The notes under the pieces: model-generated
Seen by the model: the letters and a program-made list of their open reading frames with translations, nothing else
The model's database searches: none
Told to the model about the DNA's origin: nothing
Assembly: GCA_044356305.1 (NCBI GenBank)
Contig: JBIKWM010000018.1
Coordinates: forward strand, 1-61,249
Reading direction: 5' to 3'
Source of the DNA: JBIKWM01 sp044356305
GTDB lineage: Bacteria > Bacteroidota > Bacteroidia > UBA10329
Length of the DNA stretch: 61,249 bases
Shown: positions 51,551 through 60,312 of the stretch, piece by piece
How the letters are laid out: each line of letters starts with the position of its first letter
Numbering within the stretch: the first letter of the stretch is position 1
Program-made: the position numbers and the translations under genes

Positions 51551-52807
51551 TCAATTCTCGGTCCTGAGGGCCTCTACGGGTTTCACCTCCATGGCCTTGC
51601 TGGCGGGGATCAGTCCGGCCAGGCAGCCCGATATGACCAGCACCCCGAGGGCGATGAGGGCGGTGCGGAGGTCAACGGTGGGGTTGAGGAACGACTCGTC
51701 CTCGAGCAGCGGCCCGGCAAACTCTACCACCGCCACCCCGGCCACCAGGCCGCTGTAGCCCGCCACGAGCGTGAGCACCACACTCTCGAGCATGATCTGC
51801 GATATGATGCTCCAGGGCGATGCGCCTATGGCCCTGCGGATGCCTATCTCCTTGGTGCGCTCCTTTATGATGACCAGCATGATGTTGCCCACGCCTATCA
51901 CCCCGGCCAGCAGCGTGAGCACCCCCACGAACCACGTGAGGAAGTTGATGCCCACAAACACGCTGTTCACATCGGCATACTCCTTCTCGTTGTTGTTGGT
52001 GCCAAATGCGAACTCATCGTCAGGGTGCACGCGGTGCTTCTCCTTTAGCACCACTTTGAGCCGGTCCTCCATCTGGGTCACGGTGTAGCCCTCGGCCGGC
52101 ATGAAGCCGAAGTAATGGATCTCGTTGGGCTGGCGGAACACCTGCTGGAACGAGGTGAGGGGGATGAAGATGGTCTTCTCATCCCTTTCGAGCTCCTCGC
52201 CCGATTTCTTGGTGCTGAACTCCCCGATCACCTTGAACATCACGCCATTGACCCGAATAAAAGAACCCTCGATGGGCTCACCGCTGCGGTACAGGGTGCT
52301 GCGCACGCGTTTGCCTATCACACACACCTTGCGCCTCTCCTGTATGTCGAGCATGTTGAGGTAGCGGCCCTCGAGTATCTCCATAGGCTGGAGGTCGCGC
52401 ATGGTGGGGTAGTCGCCTATCACGCTGAAATCGCCCTTCCGGTCGCCCCGCACGGCATTCGTGCTGCCCCCGTAGCCCCCGCCCTCGCTCCGGGGGGCTA
52501 TCACGCCCACCTCTGGCACCTTGCTGCGTATGTAGGCTATGTCGCTGTTCTGCAGTTCGGGGAATCGCCTTGCGGGCAGCCCCTTATAAGGTATGCTGGT
52601 GCCTTGGGTCCAGAGGTAGAGGGTGTTCATGGCAAAGCCGCTGAACTCCTGCGTGACCCCGTTCTTGAGCCCCGTGCCCGCACCCAGCATCACAATGAGC
52701 ATGAACACGCCCCAACTGACCCCGAAGGCCGTGAGGCCGGTGCGGAGCCGGTTGGCATTCAAGGTGGCATACACCTCGCGCCAGCGGTCAGGGTCGAAGA
52801 GGGACAA
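51551..52807 (-). CDS. MacB-like ABC transporter permease 1
   Basis: A 418-residue permease of the MacB/LolE type: first helix (about 20-45), a large periplasmic MacB-PCD domain (about 50-270) and three C-terminal helices in the FtsX domain (about 290-410, TLLAGVIGVGNIMLVIIKERTKEIGIRRAIGASP). It has no ATPase domain, which is encoded separately at 54314. The start appears to be TTG at 52807, as no ATG is available before the conserved N-terminus (DPDRWREVYATL). Confidence 0.9.
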   Translation of the reverse strand: MSLFDPDRWREVYATLNANRLRTGLTAFGVSWGVFMLIVMLGAGTGLKNGVTQEFSGFAMNTLYLWTQGTSIPYKGLPARRFPELQNSDIAYIRSKVPEVGVIAPRSEGGGYGGSTNAVRGDRKGDFSVIGDYPTMRDLQPMEILEGRYLNMLDIQERRKVCVIGKRVRSTLYRSGEPIEGSFIRVNGVMFKVIGEFSTKKSGEELERDEKTIFIPLTSFQQVFRQPNEIHYFGFMPAEGYTVTQMEDRLKVVLKEKHRVHPDDEFAFGTNNNEKEYADVNSVFVGINFLTWFVGVLTLLAGVIGVGNIMLVIIKERTKEIGIRRAIGASPWSIISQIMLESVVLTLVAGYSGLVAGVAVVEFAGPLLEDESFLNPTVDLRTALIALGVLVISGCLAGLIPASKAMEVKPVEALRTEN

Positions 52808-52808
52808 G

Positions 52809-52857
52809 GGAATTGGGAATTAAGAATTACGAATTGAGAATTAGGAATTACGAATTG
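52809..52857. repeat. Heptamer array 2 (NGAATTR), seven units
   Basis: GGAATTG, GGAATTA, AGAATTA, CGAATTG, AGAATTA, GGAATTA, CGAATTG: seven contiguous units, every one matching NGAATTR. It lies 1 bp upstream of the permease 1 start. Confidence 0.85.
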
Positions 52858-52965
52858 AGGTCTGAAAATCTTCCGTTGTAGAACCGAGTTGGTCTAAATT
52901 GATGTTAGTGCGCAGTGGTCGTTCCATTCATTGTCAGTGTTGATGTTGGCATTGTTCTTATTTTC

Positions 52966-53000
52966 AAATTCTTAAATCGTAATTCCTAACTATTAATTGG
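52966..53000. repeat. Heptamer array 3, degenerate
   Basis: AAATTCT, TAAATCG, TAATTCC, TAACTAT, TAATTGG: five units in 7-bp register, ending 4 bp before the permease 2 stop codon. More degenerate than array 2. Confidence 0.6.
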
Positions 53001-53004
53001 CCCC

Positions 53005-54234
53005 TCATTCTTCCCTCAGCGCTTCAATAGGACGGATGCGTGCGGCCCGCAACGCTGGGAACAGCCCCGCCAGCGCCCCGGCCGCTATGAGCACCAGGGT
53101 GGCGGTGATGGCCGTGGAGATATCCACCTCGGGGTTGCGGAATATGCCGGGGTCGGTGATGAGGCTGTTGACCCCCTCGAGGGTGAACACGCCCGCTATA
53201 AGGCCCAGATAGCCCGCCACGCTGGTGATGAACACGGCCTCCATCACCACCAGGCTCACCACGCTGAAGGGCGTTGCGCCCAGGGCCTTGCGTATGCCTA
53301 TTTCGCGGGTGCGCTCCTTCACCACTATCATCATGATGTTGCTCACGCCCACAATGCCGGCCACAATGGTGCCTATGCCTATCACCCACACAAACAGGCT
53401 GATGGCATTCAACACATTGATCACCTGCATGAACTGCTCGGTGCTGTTATTGATGTAGATGGCCTGCTCATCGTCCACAGCGAAGTTGTGCAGGGCGGCC
53501 AGCCTGCGCCTCAGCTCGTTGCTAATGGCAATGCTCTGCTCAAGGGTGGCATCGCCCACCATCATGCTCAGGGCGTGCACCTGGCGGTTGGCATTGAACA
53601 CCGTCTGACCCGTAGAGGTGGGTATGTACACCCTGCGCGTGTCCCAGCTGCCGCCCTTGTCGTCAAAGCTGCCTATCACCATGAAGGCGATTCCGTCTAT
53701 GCGTATCTCCTTCCCGATGTGGTCATTCTTCGGGAAATACTCCTCGCGGATGGGCTCGCCCAGCACCACCACCTTTCTTTTCTCATCAATGTCAATGTTG
53801 TTGATGAAACGGCCGCTCACCATGGTGCAGTTCTCGGCATAGAACTGGCCGGGGTGGCAGGCTATCACCTGGTGGGCGCCCTTCACCTCGCCCCGGTTCA
53901 GGTTGCGCTTACCGAACCACAGGCGGGGGCTCACCTCGCTCACGCCCGGCACCCTGTCGCGCACCAGGTCGAAGGTCTCTTGCCTGAATGCTATGAAACG
54001 GCCGCTCTGCAGCCCGTTGTGCGGTTTGCTTGTATTGCCTTGATAGATCCAGATGCTGTTGATGGCATCGCTCTTGAACTCGGCCTCAAATCCGTTCTCA
54101 AGGCCCTTGCCACTGCCCAGCAGGATGATCAACATGAAGATGCCCCAGAACACGCTGAACCCCGTGAGCACCGTCCGCAGGCGGTTCTTGCCCATGGTGT
54201 GGAATATCTCCTGCCACTTGTCGAGGTCAAACAT
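53005..54234 (-). CDS. MacB-like ABC transporter permease 2
   Basis: A 409-residue paralogue of permease 1, with the same layout: helix near 20-45, MacB-PCD periplasmic domain (about 50-265) and C-terminal FtsX helices (about 280-400, GTIVAGIVGVSNIMMIVVKERTREIGIRKALGATP). The two permeases probably form a heterodimer over the shared ATPase. ATG start at 54234 (MFDLDKWQEIFHTM). Confidence 0.92.
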   Translation of the reverse strand: MFDLDKWQEIFHTMGKNRLRTVLTGFSVFWGIFMLIILLGSGKGLENGFEAEFKSDAINSIWIYQGNTSKPHNGLQSGRFIAFRQETFDLVRDRVPGVSEVSPRLWFGKRNLNRGEVKGAHQVIACHPGQFYAENCTMVSGRFINNIDIDEKRKVVVLGEPIREEYFPKNDHIGKEIRIDGIAFMVIGSFDDKGGSWDTRRVYIPTSTGQTVFNANRQVHALSMMVGDATLEQSIAISNELRRRLAALHNFAVDDEQAIYINNSTEQFMQVINVLNAISLFVWVIGIGTIVAGIVGVSNIMMIVVKERTREIGIRKALGATPFSVVSLVVMEAVFITSVAGYLGLIAGVFTLEGVNSLITDPGIFRNPEVDISTAITATLVLIAAGALAGLFPALRAARIRPIEALREE

Positions 54235-54238
54235 CTGA

Positions 54239-54322
54239 GCTGTTCGCTATTCGCTGTTGGCTATTCGCCAGGTGCAATTGGGTATTCGGTCAACAATCAA
54301 CAATCAACAATCATCAATTTTC
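54239..54322. repeat. Heptamer array 4, two blocks in one register
   Basis: GCTGTTC, GCTATTC, GCTGTTG, GCTATTC, GCCAGGT, GCAATTG, GGTATTC, then GGTCAAC, AATCAAC, AATCAAC, AATCATC, AATTTTC. The 7-bp phase is kept across the whole gap, and the last units run into the ATPase gene's final codons (stop at 54314). Confidence 0.75.
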
Positions 54323-54976
54323 AATAAGCCCATCCTTCATCCTTATGATGCGCTGTGTGCGGGCGGCCACTTCGGCCTCGTGGGTCACTATCACCACGGT
54401 CATGCCCTGCTGGTGCACCTCTTCGAGGAGCTGCATCACCTCGTGCGAGGTCTGCGTGTCGAGGGCCCCGGTGGGTTCATCAGCCAGGATCATCTTGGGC
54501 TGGGTGACCAAGGCACGGGCTATGGCCACGCGCTGTTTCTGCCCACCGCTCATCTCGCTGGGCAGGTGGTTGGCCCAGTCGGCCAGGCCCACGCGCTCCA
54601 GATATTCCATGGCCACCTTGTGGCGCCTGCTGCGGCCCACACCCTGGTAGTAAAGGGGCAGGGCCACATTCTCCACCGCATTCTTATAGCTCACCAGATT
54701 GAAACTCTGGAACACGAACCCAATGAAGCGGTTGCGGTACTTGGCGGCCTTGGTCTCGCTCAGGTCCTTTATCAGCGTGTCGGCCAGGCGGTAGGTGCCC
54801 GTGTCGTAGCTGTCGAGTATGCCGAGTATGTTGAGCAGGGTGCTCTTGCCCGTGCCCGAACTGCCCATGATGCTCACCATCTCGCCATCGGCAATGCTCA
54901 GGTCAATGCCTTTCAGCACCGGGAATTCCTGTGTACCCATGCGGTACGATTTCCTTACATCGCGCAGCTCTATCAT
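54314..54976 (-). CDS. ABC transporter ATPase (LolD/MacB-type)
   Basis: A 220-residue nucleotide-binding subunit: Walker A GSSGTGKSTLLNILG, Q-loop GFVFQSFNLV, signature LSEMSGGQKQRVAIARAL (core MSGGQ), Walker B MILADEPTGAL and H-loop VIVTHEAEVA. First gene of the operon ATPase / permease 2 / permease 1 / adaptor. Likely powers export of a lipophilic compound or lipoprotein-like substrate. No outer-membrane TolC gene lies in the window. Confidence 0.94.
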   Translation of the reverse strand: MIELRDVRKSYRMGTQEFPVLKGIDLSIADGEMVSIMGSSGTGKSTLLNILGILDSYDTGTYRLADTLIKDLSETKAAKYRNRFIGFVFQSFNLVSYKNAVENVALPLYYQGVGRSRRHKVAMEYLERVGLADWANHLPSEMSGGQKQRVAIARALVTQPKMILADEPTGALDTQTSHEVMQLLEEVHQQGMTVVIVTHEAEVAARTQRIIRMKDGLIEN

Positions 54977-55082
54977 CTGGGGGCCGAAGGTACTTTGAGC
55001 ACCCTGCGCACCCGGTAAAGGGCTGTTAAATCATGTGAACCGAGATTGACGGTCATCGGATTCAAGGGCGTGAGGCACAATC

Positions 55083-55090
55083 TACCTTCG
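55083..55090 (+). promoter_or_regulatory. -7 element TACCTTCG of murB
   Basis: This matches TAnnTTCG and ends 6 nt before the ATG at 55097. It places the murB start there and not at the in-frame upstream codon at 55046. Confidence 0.55.
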
Positions 55091-55096
55091 CCCGCC

Positions 55097-56110
55097 ATGG
55101 TCATACAGGACAATGTGTCGCTGCGCGGCTTCAACACCTTTGGCATTGATGCCAGGGCCAAACGATATGTGCGGGTGTCGACCGAAGAGGAACTCCACTC
55201 TGTGCTGAGCGACCCGGCACTCCGCTCCGACCTCCGACTTGTATTGGGTGGAGGTAGCAACATCCTTTTCACCCACGATGTGGACGGCCTTGTCATTCAA
55301 AATGATATTGCCGGCATAAGCACTTTGGAATCTGATGATGGCCATGTGCTCGTGACGGCCGGTGCCGGGGTGGTATGGCACACGCTGGTCATGTTCTGCG
55401 TTGATCATGGATTGGGAGGCATCGAGAACATGTCGCTCATTCCAGGCAGGGTAGGGGCCGCCCCCATGCAGAACATCGGGGCATACGGTGTGGAGCTCAA
55501 AGACGTGTTCCACTCGCTCAGGGCCATGCGCATCGATGATGGTACGGTCTGCACCTTTTCGGCCGATGAGTGCCGGTTCGGTTACCGCGAGAGTGTTTTC
55601 AAGCGCGAACTGGCCGGGCAGTTCATCATCACCTCGGTCACTCTCAGGCTCAGCAGATCAGCCAGGATCAACACCTCCTACGGGGCCATTGCCACCGAAC
55701 TGGCCGACATGGGCATATCCTCGCCCACCATTGCCGATGTCAGCCGTGCTGTCATCCGTATCCGCCAGAGCAAACTTCCCGATCCTGCTATGCTGGGCAA
55801 TGCCGGCAGTTTTTTCAAGAATCCGGTGGTGAGCCATGAGAAATTCGAAGAGCTGAGGTCGCGTTTTCCCGATATGCCATCGTATCCCGCACCCGATGGG
55901 GTGAAACTGGCCGCGGGCTGGCTCATTGAGCAGTGCGGCTGGAAAGGGAAACGGGTGGGCAGCACAGGTTGCCATGCCCAACAGGCGCTCGTCATTGTCA
56001 ATTACGGAGGTGCCACCGGGCACGAGATCCACCAGCATTCTCTTAACGTGGTGCTGTCAGTAACTGACCGATTCGGGGTCGAACTGGAACGTGAGGTGAA
56101 TTTATTTTGA
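55097..56110 (+). CDS. murB: UDP-N-acetylenolpyruvoylglucosamine reductase
   Basis: MurB reduces UDP-GlcNAc-enolpyruvate to UDP-MurNAc with NADPH via FAD, an early cytosolic step of peptidoglycan synthesis. The 337 residues include SLRGFNTFGIDARAK, the FAD site LGGGSNILFT, GRVGAAPMQNIGAYG, FGYRESVFK (catalytic Ser) and the C-terminal HALNVV-like HQHSLNVVLS. Type I (long) form. Four bp precede the next gene. Confidence 0.95.
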   Translation: MVIQDNVSLRGFNTFGIDARAKRYVRVSTEEELHSVLSDPALRSDLRLVLGGGSNILFTHDVDGLVIQNDIAGISTLESDDGHVLVTAGAGVVWHTLVMFCVDHGLGGIENMSLIPGRVGAAPMQNIGAYGVELKDVFHSLRAMRIDDGTVCTFSADECRFGYRESVFKRELAGQFIITSVTLRLSRSARINTSYGAIATELADMGISSPTIADVSRAVIRIRQSKLPDPAMLGNAGSFFKNPVVSHEKFEELRSRFPDMPSYPAPDGVKLAAGWLIEQCGWKGKRVGSTGCHAQQALVIVNYGGATGHEIHQHSLNVVLSVTDRFGVELEREVNLF

Positions 56111-56114
56111 CCCC

Positions 56115-56657
56115 ATGAAAAGCACCCTTGCATCGGCATTCGCAGTCTTGATGTTCGCTTGCCTCTCAGCCAACGCGCAGATCAACGAAGAGTGCATCGC
56201 TAAAATGGGCGGGGTGTTCCAGAAGAATATCTGCAGCGACATCCAGAACAACAAGGCTGCCCTCATCAAATTCCAGTTGCAGAAGAAATCGGGCAAGGAG
56301 CGCCTGGGCGAATTGCTCGACTGGACCAAAGAGAACTTCTATTGCATCCGCTGTGCCGAGGAGCCGGGTTTCACCGGTGGCAGCATGCTGCGCAGGGCAG
56401 TGTTTGAAGATGCCATGAGCGTGGTTTTCTTCTTTGCCTACGATGCCAATGTGCATCTCAATTTTGTTGAGGCCGATGACCGTACCATCCTCGATTGGCT
56501 GCGCGATGACACCGAGAAGTTCTTCGATGCCGCCTTTGAGACCGAGAACCTGAAGGACAAGGAACAGCTCCTCAAGCAGATCACCATCAACCAGAAGTAC
56601 TTCAACATCCTTCGTCAGCAGGGTGCCAAGTTCAGGCACGAGATAGGCCAGTTCTGA
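56115..56657 (+). CDS. Secreted hypothetical protein
   Basis: A 180-residue protein with a clear signal peptide (MKSTLASAFAVLMFACLSANAQ). The mature part is helical and has four Cys (EECIAK, NICSDI, FYCIRCAEE) that could pair in the periplasm, and an amphipathic C-terminal half. No family recognised. It lies between murB (4-bp gap) and an acyltransferase gene (17-bp gap), so a cell-envelope role is plausible. Confidence 0.75.
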   Translation: MKSTLASAFAVLMFACLSANAQINEECIAKMGGVFQKNICSDIQNNKAALIKFQLQKKSGKERLGELLDWTKENFYCIRCAEEPGFTGGSMLRRAVFEDAMSVVFFFAYDANVHLNFVEADDRTILDWLRDDTEKFFDAAFETENLKDKEQLLKQITINQKYFNILRQQGAKFRHEIGQF

Positions 56658-56674
56658 ATCTTGCATCACTTGAA

Positions 56675-57250
56675 ATGAGACTCATCTCCCGCCTTATTTT
56701 CCTTATTAGTGGTTGGAAACTGAAACTGCCTGTGCCCGATGGGGTGCAGCGTTGCGTCATTATTGCATCGCCACATACCAGCAACTGGGACCTTCTCTAC
56801 GCGAGGGCTGCGTTTTACTTGATGGATATCCCGCTCCGGTTCACCATCAAGGACCAGATGATGCGCTGGCCCTATGGCCCCATCATACGTGCCATGGGCG
56901 GCATCGGCATAGACCGTAGCCCACGGAAGCCCGGAGAGGAGCGCCTCAGCATGACCGAGGCCATGGCCGATCTTTTCAAGAAGCACGATCGTCTGGCCGT
57001 CATGGTCACCCCAGAAGGTACACGCAGCCTGCGCACCGAGTGGAAGACGGGTTTCTATTATGTGGCCAAGATGGCCGATGTGCCTGTTGCCCTCGGCTAC
57101 CTCGATTATGCCAAAAAGGAAGCAGGCGTGGGCATGATGGTGCACCCGACCGATGATGTGGAGGCCGACCTGCGCAAGATCATGGCGTTTTATCGCAACA
57201 TCGGGCCCAAGCACCCGAAGAAGTTCTCGGTCGATCTGCGCTACGCCTGA
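56675..57250 (+). CDS. PlsC-like lysophospholipid acyltransferase
   Basis: A 191-residue acyltransferase: a short N-terminal hydrophobic stretch, then the catalytic HTSNWD (HxxxxD, His34 and Asp39) and the phosphate-binding PEGTRS (about 113-118). The small size and GT at the motif spacing match the 1-acylglycerol-3-phosphate acyltransferase group of Bacteroidota. The acceptor is not certain. Its end overlaps the convergent 57241 gene by 10 bp. Confidence 0.88.
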   Translation: MRLISRLIFLISGWKLKLPVPDGVQRCVIIASPHTSNWDLLYARAAFYLMDIPLRFTIKDQMMRWPYGPIIRAMGGIGIDRSPRKPGEERLSMTEAMADLFKKHDRLAVMVTPEGTRSLRTEWKTGFYYVAKMADVPVALGYLDYAKKEAGVGMMVHPTDDVEADLRKIMAFYRNIGPKHPKKFSVDLRYA

Positions 57251-57576
57251 TTGCCGCGCCTGCCCAGCAGGTAGTACCACGCCAGCACCAGTATACCCAA
57301 CCCAAAGAACACCGATGCCTGCGGGCGCGTGGTGTCGCTGTAGTAGAATTCGCCCAGCATCCACACCACGTTGGCACAAATCCAGCACACCACCGCCAGG
57401 TTGTGGGCCAGTTCCTTACGGTCGGTGCGCGACAGGTAGGTGATGTAGAGGGCCATGCCCACTGTCGGGGCTATCATAAAAGTGCCGGCCCATTTCCAGT
57501 CCTGTATCCAGCAGAAATCCTTTACCAGCCAAAAGGCGATGTGCAGGTTCTCAAACCTCCGCAACCGGTCTATCAT
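57241..57576 (-). CDS. Small multi-pass membrane protein
   Basis: A 111-residue hydrophobic protein with three or four predicted helices (WAGTFMIAPTVGMALYITYL, LAVVCWICANVVWMLG, FFGLGILVLAWYYLLG) and charged ends. Many Trp residues. The start at the ATG at 57576 is 2 bp from the doxX-like stop, so they are coupled. Family unknown to me. Confidence 0.72.
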   Translation of the reverse strand: MIDRLRRFENLHIAFWLVKDFCWIQDWKWAGTFMIAPTVGMALYITYLSRTDRKELAHNLAVVCWICANVVWMLGEFYYSDTTRPQASVFFGLGILVLAWYYLLGRRGNQA

Positions 57577-57578
57577 GT

Positions 57579-57989
57579 TCAGAGGTGAGTCAGATACAGG
57601 TTGATGAGGGCCACAATGAAATACGGTACCAGCGTGGCCGCCCCTGCGTAGTCCTTGGCCATGCGCTGCCCGAAGAACAGGGCCAGCAGCGAAAGCGTGG
57701 ATGCGGCTGCACCGTATGCCGCCAACAGAGGTCCGTAGCCAGCGATCAAGAAAACACAACCGACAGCCGAAAGTGCCCCTGCAGCCAGTTCCATTACAGT
57801 AAGTGTGGCAAGAAGTATGGGTACCACAGGGCTGAGGAACGATTTGGCGAAATGGCCTTTCAACCATTCCAGATTGCCATTGAAGTCGGTCACCTTATCC
57901 ATGCCGCTCTGCAGGAACAGGATGCTGAAGAAGATGGAAGCCGCAAATTGGGTGGCTAATACGGCCACATCGGAATGGGGTAGGGGCAT
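57579..57989 (-). CDS. DoxX-like membrane protein
   Basis: A 136-residue four-helix membrane protein. SILFLQSGMDKVTDFNG and the helix pattern fit the DoxX/DoxD-like family, proposed to serve quinone-linked or thiol redox processes. It sits in the operon after the flavin reductase (13-bp gap), which agrees with a redox role. Confidence 0.8.
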   Translation of the reverse strand: MPLPHSDVAVLATQFAASIFFSILFLQSGMDKVTDFNGNLEWLKGHFAKSFLSPVVPILLATLTVMELAAGALSAVGCVFLIAGYGPLLAAYGAAASTLSLLALFFGQRMAKDYAGAATLVPYFIVALINLYLTHL

Positions 57990-58002
57990 GGTGGGCTGGG
58001 TG

Positions 58003-58524
58003 TCAGTACCTCAGCAAAGATGCCGATTGGGCACGCAGTTCGGCCATGGTCTGTGGCTGCTTCAGTCCAAGATCGGTGGCAAGCAGTTGCTTCACCTGCG
58101 ACACGTACACTTTTTTCGCCACAACATCGGCACCCAGATAATGCAGTATGCCGGTAAGGTGATCTACCCCGCGCAGGTTGCCGCCACGGCCCGATGCCAG
58201 ACCTACCAGTGCGCAGCGCTTCCCTTCCAGGTCGCGGTGCTCGCAGGCATCCATAAAATACTTCAGAATGCCCGGAAAACTGCCGTTGTACTCAGGAACA
58301 ACGTAAACGATATGGCTTGCATTTCTGATGTAGCGTTCCACAATGGAATTGAATTCCTGTGTCGAATCGCCATAGGCACTGCCACTTATCGCTTCTACAG
58401 GTACTTCGGCCAGGTCAAAGAGTTGAGCTTCATGCCCATCCTCCTGTAACAGACGCACATACAGTTGCGCCAATTGTATGGTCACGCTACGGTCCCGGTC
58501 AGTACCCGATATCACTGTGACCAT
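58003..58524 (-). CDS. NADPH-dependent FMN reductase-family protein
   Basis: A 173-residue flavodoxin-like oxidoreductase: phosphate-loop ISGTDRDRSVT at the N-terminus and the FMN-binding PEYNGSFPGILK (about 97-108), then LVGLASGRGGNLRG. Members reduce FMN, quinones, azo dyes or chromate; the physiological substrate is unknown. Part of the rocD operon. Confidence 0.88.
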   Translation of the reverse strand: MVTVISGTDRDRSVTIQLAQLYVRLLQEDGHEAQLFDLAEVPVEAISGSAYGDSTQEFNSIVERYIRNASHIVYVVPEYNGSFPGILKYFMDACEHRDLEGKRCALVGLASGRGGNLRGVDHLTGILHYLGADVVAKKVYVSQVKQLLATDLGLKQPQTMAELRAQSASLLRY

Positions 58525-58534
58525 AGGTTCTATT

Positions 58535-58972
58535 TCAGTTTCGGGTCGATGAGATACTGTCTAACGATGGCAGATGCCGCCTCACAATGGCCTTGCCCAG
58601 ATGGTGGATGTCGTTGTTGGCCACATTATCTAAATAAGGCAGGGCCTGTTCCAGCAATGCTGATCCGAAATAGTACCAGTCATCGTTGGTCAATTTGTCC
58701 AATTCAGCCTTATCGCGGGCAATGAGGGCCGAGCCAAGGAAATAAAGATCATCGTCTTTCACAAATCGCAGCAGTCCCTTATCCCTGTGGTGCAGCGCAC
58801 GGCCCAGGGCAAATAGGTCGTCAGATCCGATGCGCTTCCACACCGTGGTATCACCTGTTATAAGAGCAAACCCGAAATAGTGCAGGTCATCGCCTCCATA
58901 ACTCTGTTGGGCGCGGCCCGGCAGAGTCCATGCGGCTATTGAGAATACGGCTATGAGTGCTATTCTGATCAA
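58535..58972 (-). CDS. Secreted protein of five 23-residue repeats
   Basis: A 145-residue protein: signal peptide (MIRIALIAVFSIAAWTLPGRAQ), then five contiguous repeats of exactly 23 residues, starting DDLHYFG, DDLFALG, DDLYFLG, DDWYYFG and NDIHHLG. Consensus: DDLxYFGxALxxxDKxxLxxLxx, each likely a helical hairpin with Asp-Asp at the turn. The family is unknown to me; it resembles short helical repeats (Sel1- or HEAT-like in geometry) without their motifs. It lies 3 bp after rocD and 10 bp before the flavin reductase. Confidence 0.75.
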   Translation of the reverse strand: MIRIALIAVFSIAAWTLPGRAQQSYGGDDLHYFGFALITGDTTVWKRIGSDDLFALGRALHHRDKGLLRFVKDDDLYFLGSALIARDKAELDKLTNDDWYYFGSALLEQALPYLDNVANNDIHHLGKAIVRRHLPSLDSISSTRN

Positions 58973-58975
58973 GAT

Positions 58976-60232
58976 TCAGAATGAAAGGATCGACTGCCTG
59001 ATGATGTTCACGCATTCGGCCATCTGTTCGCTGTTGATCACCAATGGTGGGGCAAAACGGATGATATTGCCGTGTGTGGGCTTGGCCAACAGTCCGGCAG
59101 ACGCCATACGGAGGCAAAGCTCCCACGCCACATCTTTCCCGGCTGCCTCGTCTATCACAATTGCATTTAGCAGCCCTTTGCCCCGTACGGTGCTTACCAG
59201 ATCGGTCTCGGCCTTGAGGCGCTCCATTTCCAGCCTGAACACCTTTCCCATCCTATCGGCATTTGCCGGCAGATTCTCATCCTTTACCACCTCCAATGAC
59301 TCAATGGCCACGCGGCATGCCAGCGGATTTCCTCCGAATGTGCTGCCGTGCTGGCCCGGGCGTATGCACATCATCACCTCGTCTGATGCAAGTACGGCCG
59401 AAACCGGCATGACCCCACCGGCCAGTGCCTTACCCAAAATGAGCATGTCGGGTCTCACGCCCACATGATCGCAGGCCAACATGCGACCTGTGCGGCCTAT
59501 TCCGGTCTGTATCTCATCGGCAATGAGCAGGACATTGGCCGCACGGCATAGCTCCGATGCCTCGCGCAGGTAACTGTCATCGGGCACTACCACACCAGCC
59601 TCGCCCTGAATAGGTTCCATGAGCACACCGGCCACATCGGGGTTCATCAGGGCAGTGCGCAGCGCATCTATATCGTTGTAGGGAATGGGTGTGAATCCGG
59701 GTGTGAACGGTCCGAACTCCTCGCGCGAATCAGGATCGCTCGAAAAGGAAATGATACTGGTGGTGCGCCCATGGAAATTGCCATGGAAAACAATGATCTG
59801 CGCCCTATCTGGCTCTATTCCCTTTTTCTGATATGCCCATTTGCGGCAGAGTTTTATAGCGGTCTCTACCCCCTCAGCCCCAGTGTTCATGGGCAGCAGA
59901 CGGTCATATCCGAAATACTCCGTCACGTACTTCTCATATTCACCCAGAACATCGTTATGAAAGGCACGGCTGGTCAAAGTCAGCTTCTGCGCCTGAACGG
60001 TGAGCGCGCGGATGATGCGTGGATGGCAATGCCCTTGATTGACAGCGGAATAGGCTGAAAGGAAATCAAAGTACCTCTTGCCATCTACATCCCACAGATA
60101 CACGCCTTCACCACGCTTTAGCACTACCGGCAGCGGATGGTAATTGTGCGCCCCATGGCGATCTTCCAAATCAATGGCCTTGCGCGATGCCGCGCTTAAT
60201 GTCTGGTGTGTCACAGTCGCCTCATTCGTCAT
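58976..60232 (-). CDS. rocD: Ornithine--oxo-acid aminotransferase
   Basis: A class III PLP aminotransferase that converts ornithine and 2-oxoglutarate to glutamate semialdehyde and glutamate. The 418 residues include DFLSAYSAVNQGHCHPRI, MNTGAEGVETAIKLCRKWAY, MEPIQGEAGV, IADEIQTGIGRTG and the PLP Lys in ILGKALAGG, all typical of OAT. The ATG at 60232 is preceded by the -7 element TATCTTTG. The upstream in-frame extension to 60310 crosses that element and is not coding. Confidence 0.9.
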   Translation of the reverse strand: MTNEATVTHQTLSAASRKAIDLEDRHGAHNYHPLPVVLKRGEGVYLWDVDGKRYFDFLSAYSAVNQGHCHPRIIRALTVQAQKLTLTSRAFHNDVLGEYEKYVTEYFGYDRLLPMNTGAEGVETAIKLCRKWAYQKKGIEPDRAQIIVFHGNFHGRTTSIISFSSDPDSREEFGPFTPGFTPIPYNDIDALRTALMNPDVAGVLMEPIQGEAGVVVPDDSYLREASELCRAANVLLIADEIQTGIGRTGRMLACDHVGVRPDMLILGKALAGGVMPVSAVLASDEVMMCIRPGQHGSTFGGNPLACRVAIESLEVVKDENLPANADRMGKVFRLEMERLKAETDLVSTVRGKGLLNAIVIDEAAGKDVAWELCLRMASAGLLAKPTHGNIIRFAPPLVINSEQMAECVNIIRQSILSF

Positions 60233-60236
60233 GCTG

Positions 60237-60244
60237 CAAAGATA
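60237..60244 (-). promoter_or_regulatory. -7 element TATCTTTG, leaderless rocD promoter
   Basis: Perfect TAnnTTTG on the minus strand, 4 nt before the ATG at 60232, so the mRNA should start at or very near the start codon. Confidence 0.6.
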
Positions 60245-60312
60245 GCCAAGGCCCAACGGGCGGCCTGCCCACCACATTTTTGGTGCCGTTGCAACAAAGT
60301 TCAGCATCATGC

